Shown here piece after piece: positions 54,166 to 61,170 of a DNA stretch of 64,000 nt. This DNA is from Flavobacterium soyangense. Lineage in GTDB: Bacteria; Bacteroidota; Bacteroidia; Flavobacteriales; Flavobacteriaceae. The position numbers and the translations under genes were made by a program. The stretch is taken from positions 25,885 through 89,884 of the forward strand of contig NZ_JADHEC010000011.1 in the NCBI RefSeq assembly GCF_015277675.1, given 5' to 3'. Position 1 is the stretch's first letter. Each line of letters begins with the position of its first letter. The notes beneath the pieces were generated by a model, which saw only the letters and a list, made by a program, of their open reading frames with translations, did not search any database and was not told the origin of the DNA.

Positions 54166-54549
54166 ATTGTTTTGGTTTTATTTATTTTGAATCAAAAAAT
54201 AATTCAATTAATATTTTCTATTTATTTGATTAATTTCATCAAGTTATTTTTTAGTTTAGTATTTCAAAAACAAACCTATAACTATAAAAAATCACTTTTT
54301 TACGGTTTCCCACATTTGAGGTCTTTTTTAATAATTGGTTTTTATTTAATGGCTTGATTTTTTAATGTTAATTGTAAAATATAATCGTTGCAATCTTTAT
54401 ATCTTCATTACAGAAATACAACATTAATAATGTTTTACTTCTATTTTTCTCACTTGAATCTATTTTGCTTAAAACAAATGTGAAAATTTTCGGCTAAAAA
54501 GCCGTGTCTAATTAAAATTTATTTTGTTATCGTTGTTTTCATTTGTTTT
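54166..54549. other. 384-bp divergent intergenic region between the SPFH operon and the HTH gene
   Basis: No coding frame is supported. It contains the SPFH promoter (described separately) and, near the HTH gene, a CGGCT-AAAA-AGCCG mini-hairpin (54491-54504) and a near-consensus -7, TATCGTTG (54528-54535), on the plus strand. It is otherwise AT-rich without features I can name. Confidence 0.6.
54271..54315 (-). promoter_or_regulatory. SPFH operon promoter with CCGTAA-type activator site
   Basis: On the minus strand a 16-bp site, ATGTGGGAAACCGTAA (13 of 16 to the full dyad; gene-proximal half CCGTAA intact), is followed by exactly 21 nt and a perfect TAGGTTTG. The box is about 105 bp upstream of the ATG. 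The site centre falls near -41, as for a class II activator. Confidence 0.75.
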
Positions 54550-54795
54550 ATGCAAAGTGAACTGGATGAAATACAATTGGAAATAACCAAAAGAATATAT
54601 ATTTTATTCTTGGAAAAATTCAATGGTAACAAGCTTGCATTTGCAAAAGCGGCTAATTGTGATGAAAAAACAATCAGAAGGCTGTTTGATAACAAACAAG
54701 GTATGACAATTAATCTATTGTTTAAATTGGCGTTTGCCCTTAAAATAAAACCTAGCATTCTTCTTGAAAATTTAAATTTAAATGACCAAGATTGA
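54550..54795 (+). CDS. Small HTH (XRE-like) DNA-binding protein
   Basis: The protein has 81 residues. The helix-turn-helix is GNKLAFAKAANCDEKTIRRLFDNKQGMTINLLFKLAFALKIKPSILLE (about 25-73), a Cro/C1-type arrangement with an N-terminal amphipathic helix. It is the only plus-strand gene between the SPFH operon and the small-protein cluster. It could regulate the neighbouring promoters, but its site is not known. Related single-domain HTH proteins are common in flavobacteria. Confidence 0.75.
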   Translation: MQSELDEIQLEITKRIYILFLEKFNGNKLAFAKAANCDEKTIRRLFDNKQGMTINLLFKLAFALKIKPSILLENLNLNDQD

Positions 54796-54860
54796 TATTA
54801 TCTGAGCTTTATTTGTATAATTTTCCATACTATTAAGGATTTTCAGCTTCCCCGTTTATT

Positions 54861-55001
54861 TTAGTGGTTTCTGGACTCCACTTTCAATTTATTTCTCCAT
54901 ATTTTCAACATCAAAAAAACCGCACAAACAAACCCAAAAGACATTACAACTAATTGTATAGACATAACTAAATCAATAGCGAAAAACGAAATTTTTTTCA
55001 T
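54861..55001 (-). CDS. 46-residue single-span membrane protein
   Basis: The frame begins MKKISFFAIDLVMSIQLVVM, continues through one hydrophobic span (about 6-33) and ends with a basic tail, LKIWRNKLKVESRNH. It has no recognisable family. Its reality is supported by a perfect TAAATTTG box 21 bp before the ATG and the shared CCGTAA site 21 nt further upstream. It would otherwise be overlooked because of its size. Confidence 0.6.
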   Translation of the reverse strand: MKKISFFAIDLVMSIQLVVMSFGFVCAVFLMLKIWRNKLKVESRNH

Positions 55002-55022
55002 TGAAATAGCTTATTTTTTATC

Positions 55023-55067
55023 CAAATTTACGCTCATTAAAAATGATTTCTTTACGGAAAATCTCAT
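55023..55067 (-). promoter_or_regulatory. Promoter of the 46-residue protein gene with CCGTAA half-site
   Basis: On the minus strand ATGAGATTTTCCGTAA (proximal half CCGTAA intact, distal half degenerate) is followed by exactly 21 nt and a perfect TAAATTTG. This is the same geometry as the other three promoters of the region. Confidence 0.7.
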
Positions 55068-55098
55068 TTAAGGTAATTTTTCGTGAATTTTAAAAATT

Positions 55099-55308
55099 TC
55101 ATTTCTTATTTCTAACTTTTTCAAGTTTGTGTTTTTTAGTTTTTGATGCTTTAGTGCTCCTCTTTATTATTTCGTCATCATCAAGTTTGTAATTTTGGTT
55201 ATTGTTGTAGTTGTAAAAGATTGTTGGTTGTTTTTTTTCTATTTTTGAATTACAGGAAATGAAAATGCAGCAAAGAAGAAGCAACATTTTTAAGCTAATT
55301 TTTTTCAT
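55099..55308 (-). CDS. Small basic lipoprotein, function unknown
   Basis: The protein has 69 residues. A lipoprotein signal MKKISLKMLLLLCCIFISC|N is followed by an Asn/Tyr-rich stretch (IFYNYNNNQNYKLDDDE) and a very basic C terminus (KASKTKKHKLEKVRNKK). There is no known domain. It lies 34 bp downstream of the DUF6591 paralogue on the same strand, so the two are probably one transcript. Confidence 0.6.
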   Translation of the reverse strand: MKKISLKMLLLLCCIFISCNSKIEKKQPTIFYNYNNNQNYKLDDDEIIKRSTKASKTKKHKLEKVRNKK

Positions 55309-55342
55309 TTATTTGGTTAAATTATATTTTGGCACAACGCAT

Positions 55343-55630
55343 TTATAGCATTTTTGTTTGAATTTTTGATATTCGTTTCAGTTGCTTTTTAGTCAGGAGA
55401 CTTTTGTTTTGGGCATCATTAAGTTGCTCACACAATGCTTCAGATTTTGCTTTCATATATGGGTATTTTGAGAGTGAAACGAGATTACCTTTTAGCGATT
55501 TTTTATAATCTTTAATGTATTCCTTTACATAGTTTTCATAATCATTAAGATACTTGTCCCATTTATTCAAAGCGTTTGCACAGCACTTATTTGTGTTTTT
55601 TAAAATACTTTCAACTTCTTTCTCCATCAT
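55343..55630 (-). CDS. Non-lipidated paralogue of the DUF6591-like lipoprotein
   Basis: The protein has 95 residues. WDKYLNDYENYVKEYIKDYKKSLKGN and LKRISKIQTKML align directly with the 132-residue lipoprotein 4 kb downstream. The N terminus (MMEKEVESILKNTNKCCANALNK) has no signal peptide or lipobox, so it is likely cytoplasmic or a truncated relative. Upstream, CCATAA and TAGTTTG are spaced like the local CCGTAA promoters but each deviates by one base. Confidence 0.7.
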   Translation of the reverse strand: MMEKEVESILKNTNKCCANALNKWDKYLNDYENYVKEYIKDYKKSLKGNLVSLSKYPYMKAKSEALCEQLNDAQNKSLLTKKQLKRISKIQTKML

Positions 55631-55702
55631 AATTTATTTTTTAATGTAAGTTGGATTTTATAATCAAACTAAATTAAATTCTATTTTGCTTTTTATGGAA
55701 TT

Positions 55703-55914
55703 TTAATGCTTTTTGTATCTGTTTTTTAAAGCCGCTATCAGGAAAACAATTTGCAATGCGAACATTAATGGAATAAAAGTGATTTTCCAATCAAGACTTA
55801 ACCAACTTGTTTTCACTAAAACCAGAATAAAAGAAAAAATAATTGCGACAGAAATAATGATTGAATTTGAAGTTATTTTTTCTTTTTACTGGTTAATTTC
55901 TGAATGATTTTCAT
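55703..55914 (-). pseudogene. Small two-span membrane protein gene with a one-base frameshift
   Basis: The ATG frame reads MKIIQKLTSKKKK and then stops. From the A6 tract (55876-55881) a second frame continues ITSNSIIISVAIIFSFILVLVKTSWLSLDWKITFIPLMFALQIVFLIAALKNRYKKH-stop, two clear membrane spans. The 212-nt span plus one base gives 213 nt, an intact 70-residue gene. It has a perfect promoter of the local CCGTAA type, which argues that the gene is or recently was functional. A homopolymer undercall in the assembly is a real alternative. Confidence 0.65.
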
Positions 55915-55965
55915 TGATTGCAATTTTGTTTGCGGTTAGTTTCCAAAATATGTTTTAATTAATTC

Positions 55966-56010
55966 CAAAATTAATCCGAATATAAGTCACATCCTTACGG
56001 GAAACCGTAA
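55966..56010 (-). promoter_or_regulatory. Promoter with perfect 16-bp dyad upstream of the frame-broken membrane gene
   Basis: TTACGGTTTCCCGTAA on the minus strand, exactly 21 nt, then a perfect TAATTTTG. The dyad lies within a 23-bp segment repeated identically in the KTSC promoter. Confidence 0.8.
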
Positions 56011-56026
56011 ATCGAAAAAAAAATGA

Positions 56027-56236
56027 TTATTCAACATCAAAATAATACTGACAATACACAAAATTAAAATAATGAGTTTCTATTTCTGGAGCTTTCATTA
56101 GAGCTACAAATGCATCTAAAGACACTCCAAAGTACTGATGAATGGCTTGAAGTTTGAATTCTATTTCGAGTGTTTTATGCATCTCGTCATAGCCAACAGA
56201 GATAATGTTGCGGTCGTTTACGGTGTATCGTTTCAT
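56027..56236 (-). CDS. KTSC-like small domain protein
   Basis: The protein has 69 residues from the ATG at MKRYTVNDRNIISVGYDEMH. The pattern IISVGYD...KTLEIEF....IHQYFGVSLDAFVALMKAPEIETHYFN matches the KTSC domain (SVGYD, TLEIEF, QYF.V....ALM), a small RNA-binding-like fold of unknown role. The final canonical K-T-S-C residues are not visible. The reading frame is open further upstream, but the downstream ATG is required by the promoter box 21-28 bp before it. It lies 138 bp downstream of the response regulator gene. Confidence 0.75.
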   Translation of the reverse strand: MKRYTVNDRNIISVGYDEMHKTLEIEFKLQAIHQYFGVSLDAFVALMKAPEIETHYFNFVYCQYYFDVE

Positions 56237-56256
56237 GGGGTTTACGATTTTTTTTT

Positions 56257-56301
56257 CAAATGTAAATCCAATAAAAAGTACATCCTTACGGGAAACCGTA
56301 A
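56257..56301 (-). promoter_or_regulatory. KTSC gene promoter with perfect 16-bp dyad
   Basis: TTACGGTTTCCCGTAA on the minus strand, exactly 21 nt, then a perfect TACATTTG, 21 bp before the ATG. There is no TTG at -33, consistent with activator dependence. Confidence 0.8.
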
Positions 56302-56374
56302 AACAGTAAATATTTTTAAAAATTTTGAAAAGGAAAAGAATTAAAACAACGCAATCTTCAATCTTCAATTAAAA

Positions 56375-57043
56375 TCACACTAACCCCAAATCTTTAGCAA
56401 TGGCAATAAGATGTACATTGTTATTGGCTTTGAAGAATATCTTGAGTTTGTTGATTCGTTTCTCAATACTGCTGCTGCCATTGGGAATAATTCCTGAGTT
56501 TTTGAAATCTAATGCAATTTCATCTAAAATTAATCCTTTAGATAATAACTTTAGAAGTGAAATATCATACGTTTCAATTTCTATTAAGGATTTGTCCCTT
56601 AATGCATGGGTTAATTCTTGAGACAGAATTTTTGTGTTATTGTTAAAAACTCCTTGAATGGCTTTTTTGAGTTCCGGAATACTGTTTCTTCCCTTAGCAA
56701 CGTAGGCATTAATACCTAAATCATTAAAAAGTGATTTTATCCTAAAGGATTTGTCTTCAATAGAAAAAACTACTGTTTTTATGTCAGGTTGTACTTTTTT
56801 TATGGCTGCAATCAATTCGTCGCCAGAGTTTAATTTATTTTCTCGGTGATCAGTTTTGAAAGATAAATCGCTAATCAATAAATCGTAAGGCAAATTGTCT
56901 TTGATTGCTTTTTTTATTTTTAAAAAAGCATCGTCACAGTATTTGGCGTGGTGAATTTCAGAAACGGAAAGTTCCTCAAGTGCTTGTGCAACCGTGATAC
57001 TGATACTATCAAAATCTTCGGCTACTAAAACTTTTTTGAACAT
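56375..57043 (-). CDS. Response regulator with C-terminal helix-turn-helix
   Basis: The protein has 222 residues. The receiver domain (1-130) has acidic residues EDFD (9-12), phospho-acceptor Asp59 in LLISDLSF and Lys117 in YVAKGRN. The C-terminal domain (about 155-222), LLKLLSKGLILDEIALDFKNSG...SSIEKRINKLKIFFKANNNVHLIAIAKDLGLV, is a diverged LuxR/NarL-type HTH. It lies 11 bp after the TPR histidine kinase, so the two form a cognate pair. It is the obvious candidate to bind the TTACGG-N4-CCGTAA sites just downstream; that link is inference. Confidence 0.88.
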   Translation of the reverse strand: MFKKVLVAEDFDSISITVAQALEELSVSEIHHAKYCDDAFLKIKKAIKDNLPYDLLISDLSFKTDHRENKLNSGDELIAAIKKVQPDIKTVVFSIEDKSFRIKSLFNDLGINAYVAKGRNSIPELKKAIQGVFNNNTKILSQELTHALRDKSLIEIETYDISLLKLLSKGLILDEIALDFKNSGIIPNGSSSIEKRINKLKIFFKANNNVHLIAIAKDLGLV

Positions 57044-57054
57044 AATGATATTAA

Positions 57055-58779
57055 TTATAAAGGGATTGTGAAACTTGTTTTGAATCCTTTTCCAGATTCA
57101 GTATCAAAAGTAATAGTTCCTTTTATAGCCAGAATACGGTTTTCCACATTTTGCAGTCCATTTCTTGAATTTATTTTATCGAATGCTGTTCCAATCCCGT
57201 TATCACTGTATTCAATTTTTAATTTATTTTCAATTTTTTTAAAAGTAATTACGGCCAAACTGGATTGACTGTGCTTTTTCATATTGACCAATAGTTCTTG
57301 TAACACGCGATAAACAATAATTTTTTTATTTGCTTCCAATGCGTTCCAATTAACTATGTCCAGTTCGTTGATCAAGACATTTGTAGCTTCAGTACTGAAA
57401 CCTGCCATCATTTCTTTTAGACTTGAAACAAATTGCAATCCCGTGTCAATTGAACTGTTTTCTTTGGAAATATTGCGTGTTCTTGAATAAATGGTATCCA
57501 AATTATTGAGCAATATCTCTTTGTTTTGACTAGAAGACAAATCTTGCGTTTCTGCAAATGCCATGGTGTGATAGACATCGTTTGCAAGTTCGTCATGCAG
57601 TTTTTTGGCAATTCGGGTTTCAGTATCGTAGGAGGTTTGAATTTTTTCTTTTTTGTTTATTGCTTTTAAAAAATGATATAGAAAAACAGTAGATATAAAG
57701 CCAATTAATATCAAAAAATACAAGAGCAGGTTTTTGTTTTTTTGTTGCTCCAGTTCAAATGCAGTTTGGGCTTTCTGGCTTTTTAAAGCTTGATTTTCAT
57801 CCTTTTCTTTCTTAGAATCGTATTTTATTTTGGCAAATTGATTTCTTGCTTTTTGTCTAGCTTTAATGATGCTATCATTGATATGGATGTATTTTTCGAA
57901 ATAGAGTTTCGATTGATTTCCCGTGCTGGATTGGATTAATAATGCTAATGATTCCAATCGATTATCAACATTATTCACTTTTGTAGCTTTTTCGTAAGCC
58001 ATTTGCGCATAATTATTAGCTAATCGCGGATTGGTTTGTTTGTAATATTTAGTAAGATTAAGATAGCTTGTCGCCATTCCTAAGTCATCCTTTGTTCTTT
58101 TTTTTATTTTTATGCCCTGATTTAAATAATCAATTCCTTTAGTATTACCCACTTTGAAGTAAGAATAACCTAGATTATCAAGTACTTTTGAATAAGATGC
58201 CGAATCATTTATAATTTCTTTTTTCAAAGTCAAAGGAAGGAGAATTTGTATGGCTTTATTATAATCATTTTTAGCCATATATGTTACAGCAATATTGTGG
58301 ATGAATTTCAGTTTTCGAATTTTGTCGATTTTTGAATGTAACCCCATATTGTAATAATATAAGGCATTGTCATAATCATATAGTTTCATATAAACAATCC
58401 CCAGTAAATTATAAATGGAACATTCGTAAGATGGATGCATCGTTTTATTTAAAAATGGGATAGCTTCAATGGCAGTAGTCTCACTACCGGTATAATCTCC
58501 TAGGTTTTGTTGAATTTCGGACATTCTTGCCAGAGAATAAATGATTCTGGTTTTGTCTATTCTAGGATTACATAAAGACTTTGCCTTATTGAGATAATAG
58601 TAAGCACTATCATATTTCACTTTTTCAAAATAGTTGTCACCAAGGTCAATGACACGGTCAATTTCTTTTAGATTACTTTTTTTATCGGGGAGGTTTTTTG
58701 GTTTTTTTTCGCAGGATTGCAGTATGAGAAATAATGCCACTAAAACAAAAATCGGGAAATTGACTTTTTTGAATATCAT
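57055..58779 (-). CDS. TPR-sensor histidine kinase
   Basis: The protein has 574 residues. The N terminus ends in a lipobox-like LILQSC (Cys23), followed by a periplasmic TPR array (about 40-290, for example YSIYNLLGIVYMKLYDYDNALYYYNMGL). A coiled coil (305-345) and one transmembrane segment (350-371) come next. The kinase core has KLHDELANDVYHTM with the phospho-acceptor His395 (HisKA_3 type), an N box near ELLVNMKKHSQ and the G box YSDNGIGTAFD. NarL-type regulators pair with such kinases. The signal is unknown; TPR sensors suggest a protein or peptide ligand at the envelope. Confidence 0.88.
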   Translation of the reverse strand: MIFKKVNFPIFVLVALFLILQSCEKKPKNLPDKKSNLKEIDRVIDLGDNYFEKVKYDSAYYYLNKAKSLCNPRIDKTRIIYSLARMSEIQQNLGDYTGSETTAIEAIPFLNKTMHPSYECSIYNLLGIVYMKLYDYDNALYYYNMGLHSKIDKIRKLKFIHNIAVTYMAKNDYNKAIQILLPLTLKKEIINDSASYSKVLDNLGYSYFKVGNTKGIDYLNQGIKIKKRTKDDLGMATSYLNLTKYYKQTNPRLANNYAQMAYEKATKVNNVDNRLESLALLIQSSTGNQSKLYFEKYIHINDSIIKARQKARNQFAKIKYDSKKEKDENQALKSQKAQTAFELEQQKNKNLLLYFLILIGFISTVFLYHFLKAINKKEKIQTSYDTETRIAKKLHDELANDVYHTMAFAETQDLSSSQNKEILLNNLDTIYSRTRNISKENSSIDTGLQFVSSLKEMMAGFSTEATNVLINELDIVNWNALEANKKIIVYRVLQELLVNMKKHSQSSLAVITFKKIENKLKIEYSDNGIGTAFDKINSRNGLQNVENRILAIKGTITFDTESGKGFKTSFTIPL

Positions 58780-58836
58780 TTCCCGAAATTACAGAAATTT
58801 ATTATATAATAATAAATCTATTGAGATAATTTATTT

Positions 58837-58995
58837 ATTATGGTTTAATAGGCGGGATTGGAATGGGATCTCCCGGATTATCTGCTACTACTCTCACTTT
58901 ATTATTACTTTGGGATTTTCCCGCGGTATCATCTGTGCAAGAAAACACAACTATACTGGCGATGACGTACATCGATACTAAAAATATTCTTTTCA
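58837..58995 (-). CDS. 52-residue lipoprotein upstream of the histidine kinase
   Basis: The frame gives MKRIFLVSMYVIASIVVFSC with a lipobox (VFSC|TDD) and ends in a proline-rich tail, NPGDPIPIPPIKP. The mature part is only about 33 residues. It is on the same strand as the kinase with a 57-bp gap, so it may be co-expressed and act as an envelope partner. The clean signal peptide and lipobox support a real gene despite its length. Confidence 0.6.
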
Positions 58996-59321
58996 TTTTT
59001 TTTGAATTATAAATTTGACATAGGTTGGGCTGTTCGATATTGAAATCGAATCATTGCCTGAGCTTAAATCCATTATAAATGGATTGCTCTTTTGCTTTTT
59101 TTGGGAAGTGAAATGTGCAGAAACAGAATAGCAGGATTTATACTTCCCGGATAAATATGTCATTCTGAATAGCAACATTTTTTTAGAACTAGTTTCGTAC
59201 ATTTGTCTGAATTGCAGGTTAAGACAAGAACTAATTCTGAAGCAAAGGAATAGGGTTTTAGACTGACTATTGACAACGGATTCCAATCATTCCGAAGATT
59301 CCGAACAATTCCATAAAGGCT
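58996..59321. other. 326-bp intergenic region upstream of the lipoprotein and the 289-residue protein
   Basis: It contains a perfect TACATTTG on the plus strand (59198-59205), the best candidate promoter for the downstream plus-strand gene, though with a leader of over 100 nt and no -33. A 97-codon open frame on the minus strand is not convincing as a gene. The 9-bp near-repeat CATTCCGAA/GATTCCGAA lies just before the start at 59322. Confidence 0.5.
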
Positions 59322-60191
59322 ATGAACAATAACACTACTGATGATTATAAAACAGCTGTAAAGACTAAATATGAAGATGCTAAAGCCGGAAATTTTTCAG
59401 GATTTTTATTAAAACCTTCTCCTGCCGAATTGAAAAATTTATGTTTAGTATTGTTTGATAAAGGAATCAACAAATTAGACCAAGAAATATTGGATAGATT
59501 TTTTGAGCTTGATGATAAGTCCAACAAACGGAAACAGATAGAAAATTTTGATGTGGATAAATTAAGACCAATCAGTAATTTTTTGAAGGATAAAACAGAA
59601 ACAACTAGGGTTGTAAATTTGGATTTAATGGCAGTTTTGGTAGATTTTAATCCAAGACCATACAGGAAGTTTTTGACTGGAAAGGAAATAGTGAAGTTGA
59701 CAGCTGATTTTAGTATAAATGAAAGTTCAAAAAAAGATAAGAAAAGAGAGGAGACAATTGAAAAAAGTGGAGGGGTTTTAGAGGAATTTAAAAAGAGTAG
59801 TATTTCGAAACGAATGGTTTTAGTAGTTTTGGTATTGTTAGTTTTTGGTTTAGTGGGTTATGGTGTCAAAAGCAATTTTTTCCCAGATAAGAATTGTATG
59901 GTTTGGGTAAAAAATCACTATCAAGCTGTTGAATATGATAAAGTGAAAGACACAGCTGAAGTGAGTCCGATAAATCAGGATGTTTTGGATAATTTCAAAA
60001 AGATAACTGTTTCTGATTCTACCTCATTCTTCAAAAATGGGGATTATAATCACCCATTAGTTTGGTATGGAAAATCTCCAGATAAAAAACAATATGAATA
60101 TTTTAATCAACCAGGATTGCATCCCGAAACAGGAAAAACATTAAAGCCTATATCAAAATATATAATTAAGAAATATATACTTAGTAAATAG
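59322..60191 (+). CDS. Single-span membrane protein of unknown function
   Basis: The protein has 289 residues. The cytoplasmic N-terminal domain (1-160) is charged and helical, with FLLKPSPAELKNLCLVLFDKG, ILDRFFELDDKSNKRKQIENF and VVNLDLMAVLVDFNPRPYRKFL. One transmembrane span (about 165-183) leads to a C-terminal extracytoplasmic part with CMVWVKNHYQAVEYDKV and PLVWYGKSPDKKQYEYFNQPGLHPETGKTLKPIS. The anti-sigma-like topology is noted, but no family motif was recognised. The C-terminal motif FNQPGLHPETGKTLKPISKYI looks conserved and could be diagnostic in a search. Confidence 0.7.
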   Translation: MNNNTTDDYKTAVKTKYEDAKAGNFSGFLLKPSPAELKNLCLVLFDKGINKLDQEILDRFFELDDKSNKRKQIENFDVDKLRPISNFLKDKTETTRVVNLDLMAVLVDFNPRPYRKFLTGKEIVKLTADFSINESSKKDKKREETIEKSGGVLEEFKKSSISKRMVLVVLVLLVFGLVGYGVKSNFFPDKNCMVWVKNHYQAVEYDKVKDTAEVSPINQDVLDNFKKITVSDSTSFFKNGDYNHPLVWYGKSPDKKQYEYFNQPGLHPETGKTLKPISKYIIKKYILSK

Positions 60192-60257
60192 TGGGTTTGA
60201 TTAAATTCTTATTTATGTTAATTAGAATAAGGTGATTGAAATTGAAAAAGTGTAAAA

Positions 60258-60314
60258 TAGCCCCGATAGCAATGAAAATCCCACGTCATTGCGAGGCACG
60301 AAGCAATCCCGTGG
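60258..60314. repeat. REP-like intergenic palindromic element
   Basis: A nested inverted repeat at 60281-60314 (CCACG..ATTGC and GCAAT..CGTGG around an A/G-rich loop) contains CATTGCGAGGCACGAAGCAA, a sequence type I recognise as widespread in bacterial intergenic DNA. It is preceded by TAGCCCCGATAG, also a frequent flavobacterial intergenic motif. It is non-coding. Confidence 0.6.
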
Positions 60315-60392
60315 ATTGAAATGCATAGCGGGACAACTCGTGTAAGGGGAAGCAAATGTTACGCTCCTGATATTTTTAGATGAGAATGACTC

Positions 60393-60422
60393 ACAAAAAA
60401 ACCCAATCTTTCGATTGGGTTT
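60393..60422 (-). terminator. Intrinsic terminator of the thrS-infC-rpmI-rplT operon
   Basis: A perfect 10-bp stem (AAACCCAATC with GATTGGGTTT) with a 4-nt loop is followed on the minus strand by a T run. It lies 40 bp after the rplT stop. Confidence 0.9.
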
Positions 60423-60462
60423 CTATATAAGTAAGTAATCTTAAATTGAGTTGATAAAACGT

Positions 60463-60807
60463 TTATTTTACTTTATTAAGTATGGCTTTGAAAGCTACTG
60501 GATGATTCATTGCTAAATCGGCAAGAACTTTACGGTTCAATTCGATGTTATTAGCTTTGCATTTCCCGATGAATTGTGAATAAGACATTCCTTCTAATCT
60601 GGCTCCAGCGTTGATACGTTGAATCCACAAAGCACGGAAATTTCTTTTGTTCACTTTTCTGTCACGGTAAGCATAGCACATTGCTTTCTCAACCGCATTT
60701 TTTGCAACTGTCCAAACGTTTTTACGACGACCAAAGAAACCTTTGGCTTGCTTCATTATCTTTTTTCTTCTTGCTCTTTTAGCAACTGAATTTACTGATC
60801 TTGGCAT
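60463..60807 (-). CDS. rplT: 50S ribosomal protein L20
   Basis: The protein has 114 residues. The basic N-terminal extension begins [29 protein letters not shown], and the globular domain holds [46 protein letters not shown]. All are standard for L20. It is essential in early 50S assembly and in many bacteria represses its own operon. It ends the operon, 165 bp after rpmI; that gap is filled with short imperfect repeats (GTTGTTAGTTATTGG / CCATCAACCATCAACC) able to pair. Confidence 0.98.
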   Translation of the reverse strand: MPRSVNSVAKRARRKKIMKQAKGFFGRRKNVWTVAKNAVEKAMCYAYRDRKVNKRNFRALWIQRINAGARLEGMSYSQFIGKCKANNIELNRKVLADLAMNHPVAFKAILNKVK

Positions 60808-60972
60808 AATTTTTTTGTGTTTTTGTAGCTGGCGTCCCGAATTTAATCAAGGGAACTTAAGGCCATACTCCAAGGTTATTTTAAATTGTTTTAACCTAAA
60901 GAATTGGTTGTTAGTTATTGGTTTTTAGTTGTTGGAATTTTTTACCATCAACCATCAACCGAAAACCATCAA

Positions 60973-61170
60973 CTATAGTATTCTTAATTGTTGTTTGATG
61001 CTTTTCATATCTGTTTTGTGAACTAGCGCTGAGTGTGTCAAAGCTAATTTACGTTTTTTAGATTTTTTAGTCAATATGTGACTTTTGAAAGCATGCTTTC
61101 TTTTAATCTTTCCAGAACCAGTAACTTTAAAACGTTTCTTGGCGCTAGATTTGGTTTTCATTTTAGGCAT
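60973..61170 (-). CDS. rpmI: 50S ribosomal protein L35
   Basis: The protein has 65 residues: [20 protein letters not shown], then [34 protein letters not shown], the typical L35 pattern. It is a small, very basic large-subunit protein. It sits between infC (117-bp gap) and rplT in the classic order. Confidence 0.98.
   Translation of the reverse strand: MPKMKTKSSAKKRFKVTGSGKIKRKHAFKSHILTKKSKKRKLALTHSALVHKTDMKSIKQQLRIL

Noticed and set aside
55713..55907. Plus-strand open frame of about 64 codons
   Set aside because: It is antisense to the frame-broken two-span membrane protein, which has a strong promoter and coherent membrane segments.
58993..59286. Minus-strand open frame of about 97 codons upstream of the 52-residue lipoprotein
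   Set aside because: No signal peptide, domain or promoter, and its 3' end overlaps the start of the better-supported lipoprotein. Residue order looks random.
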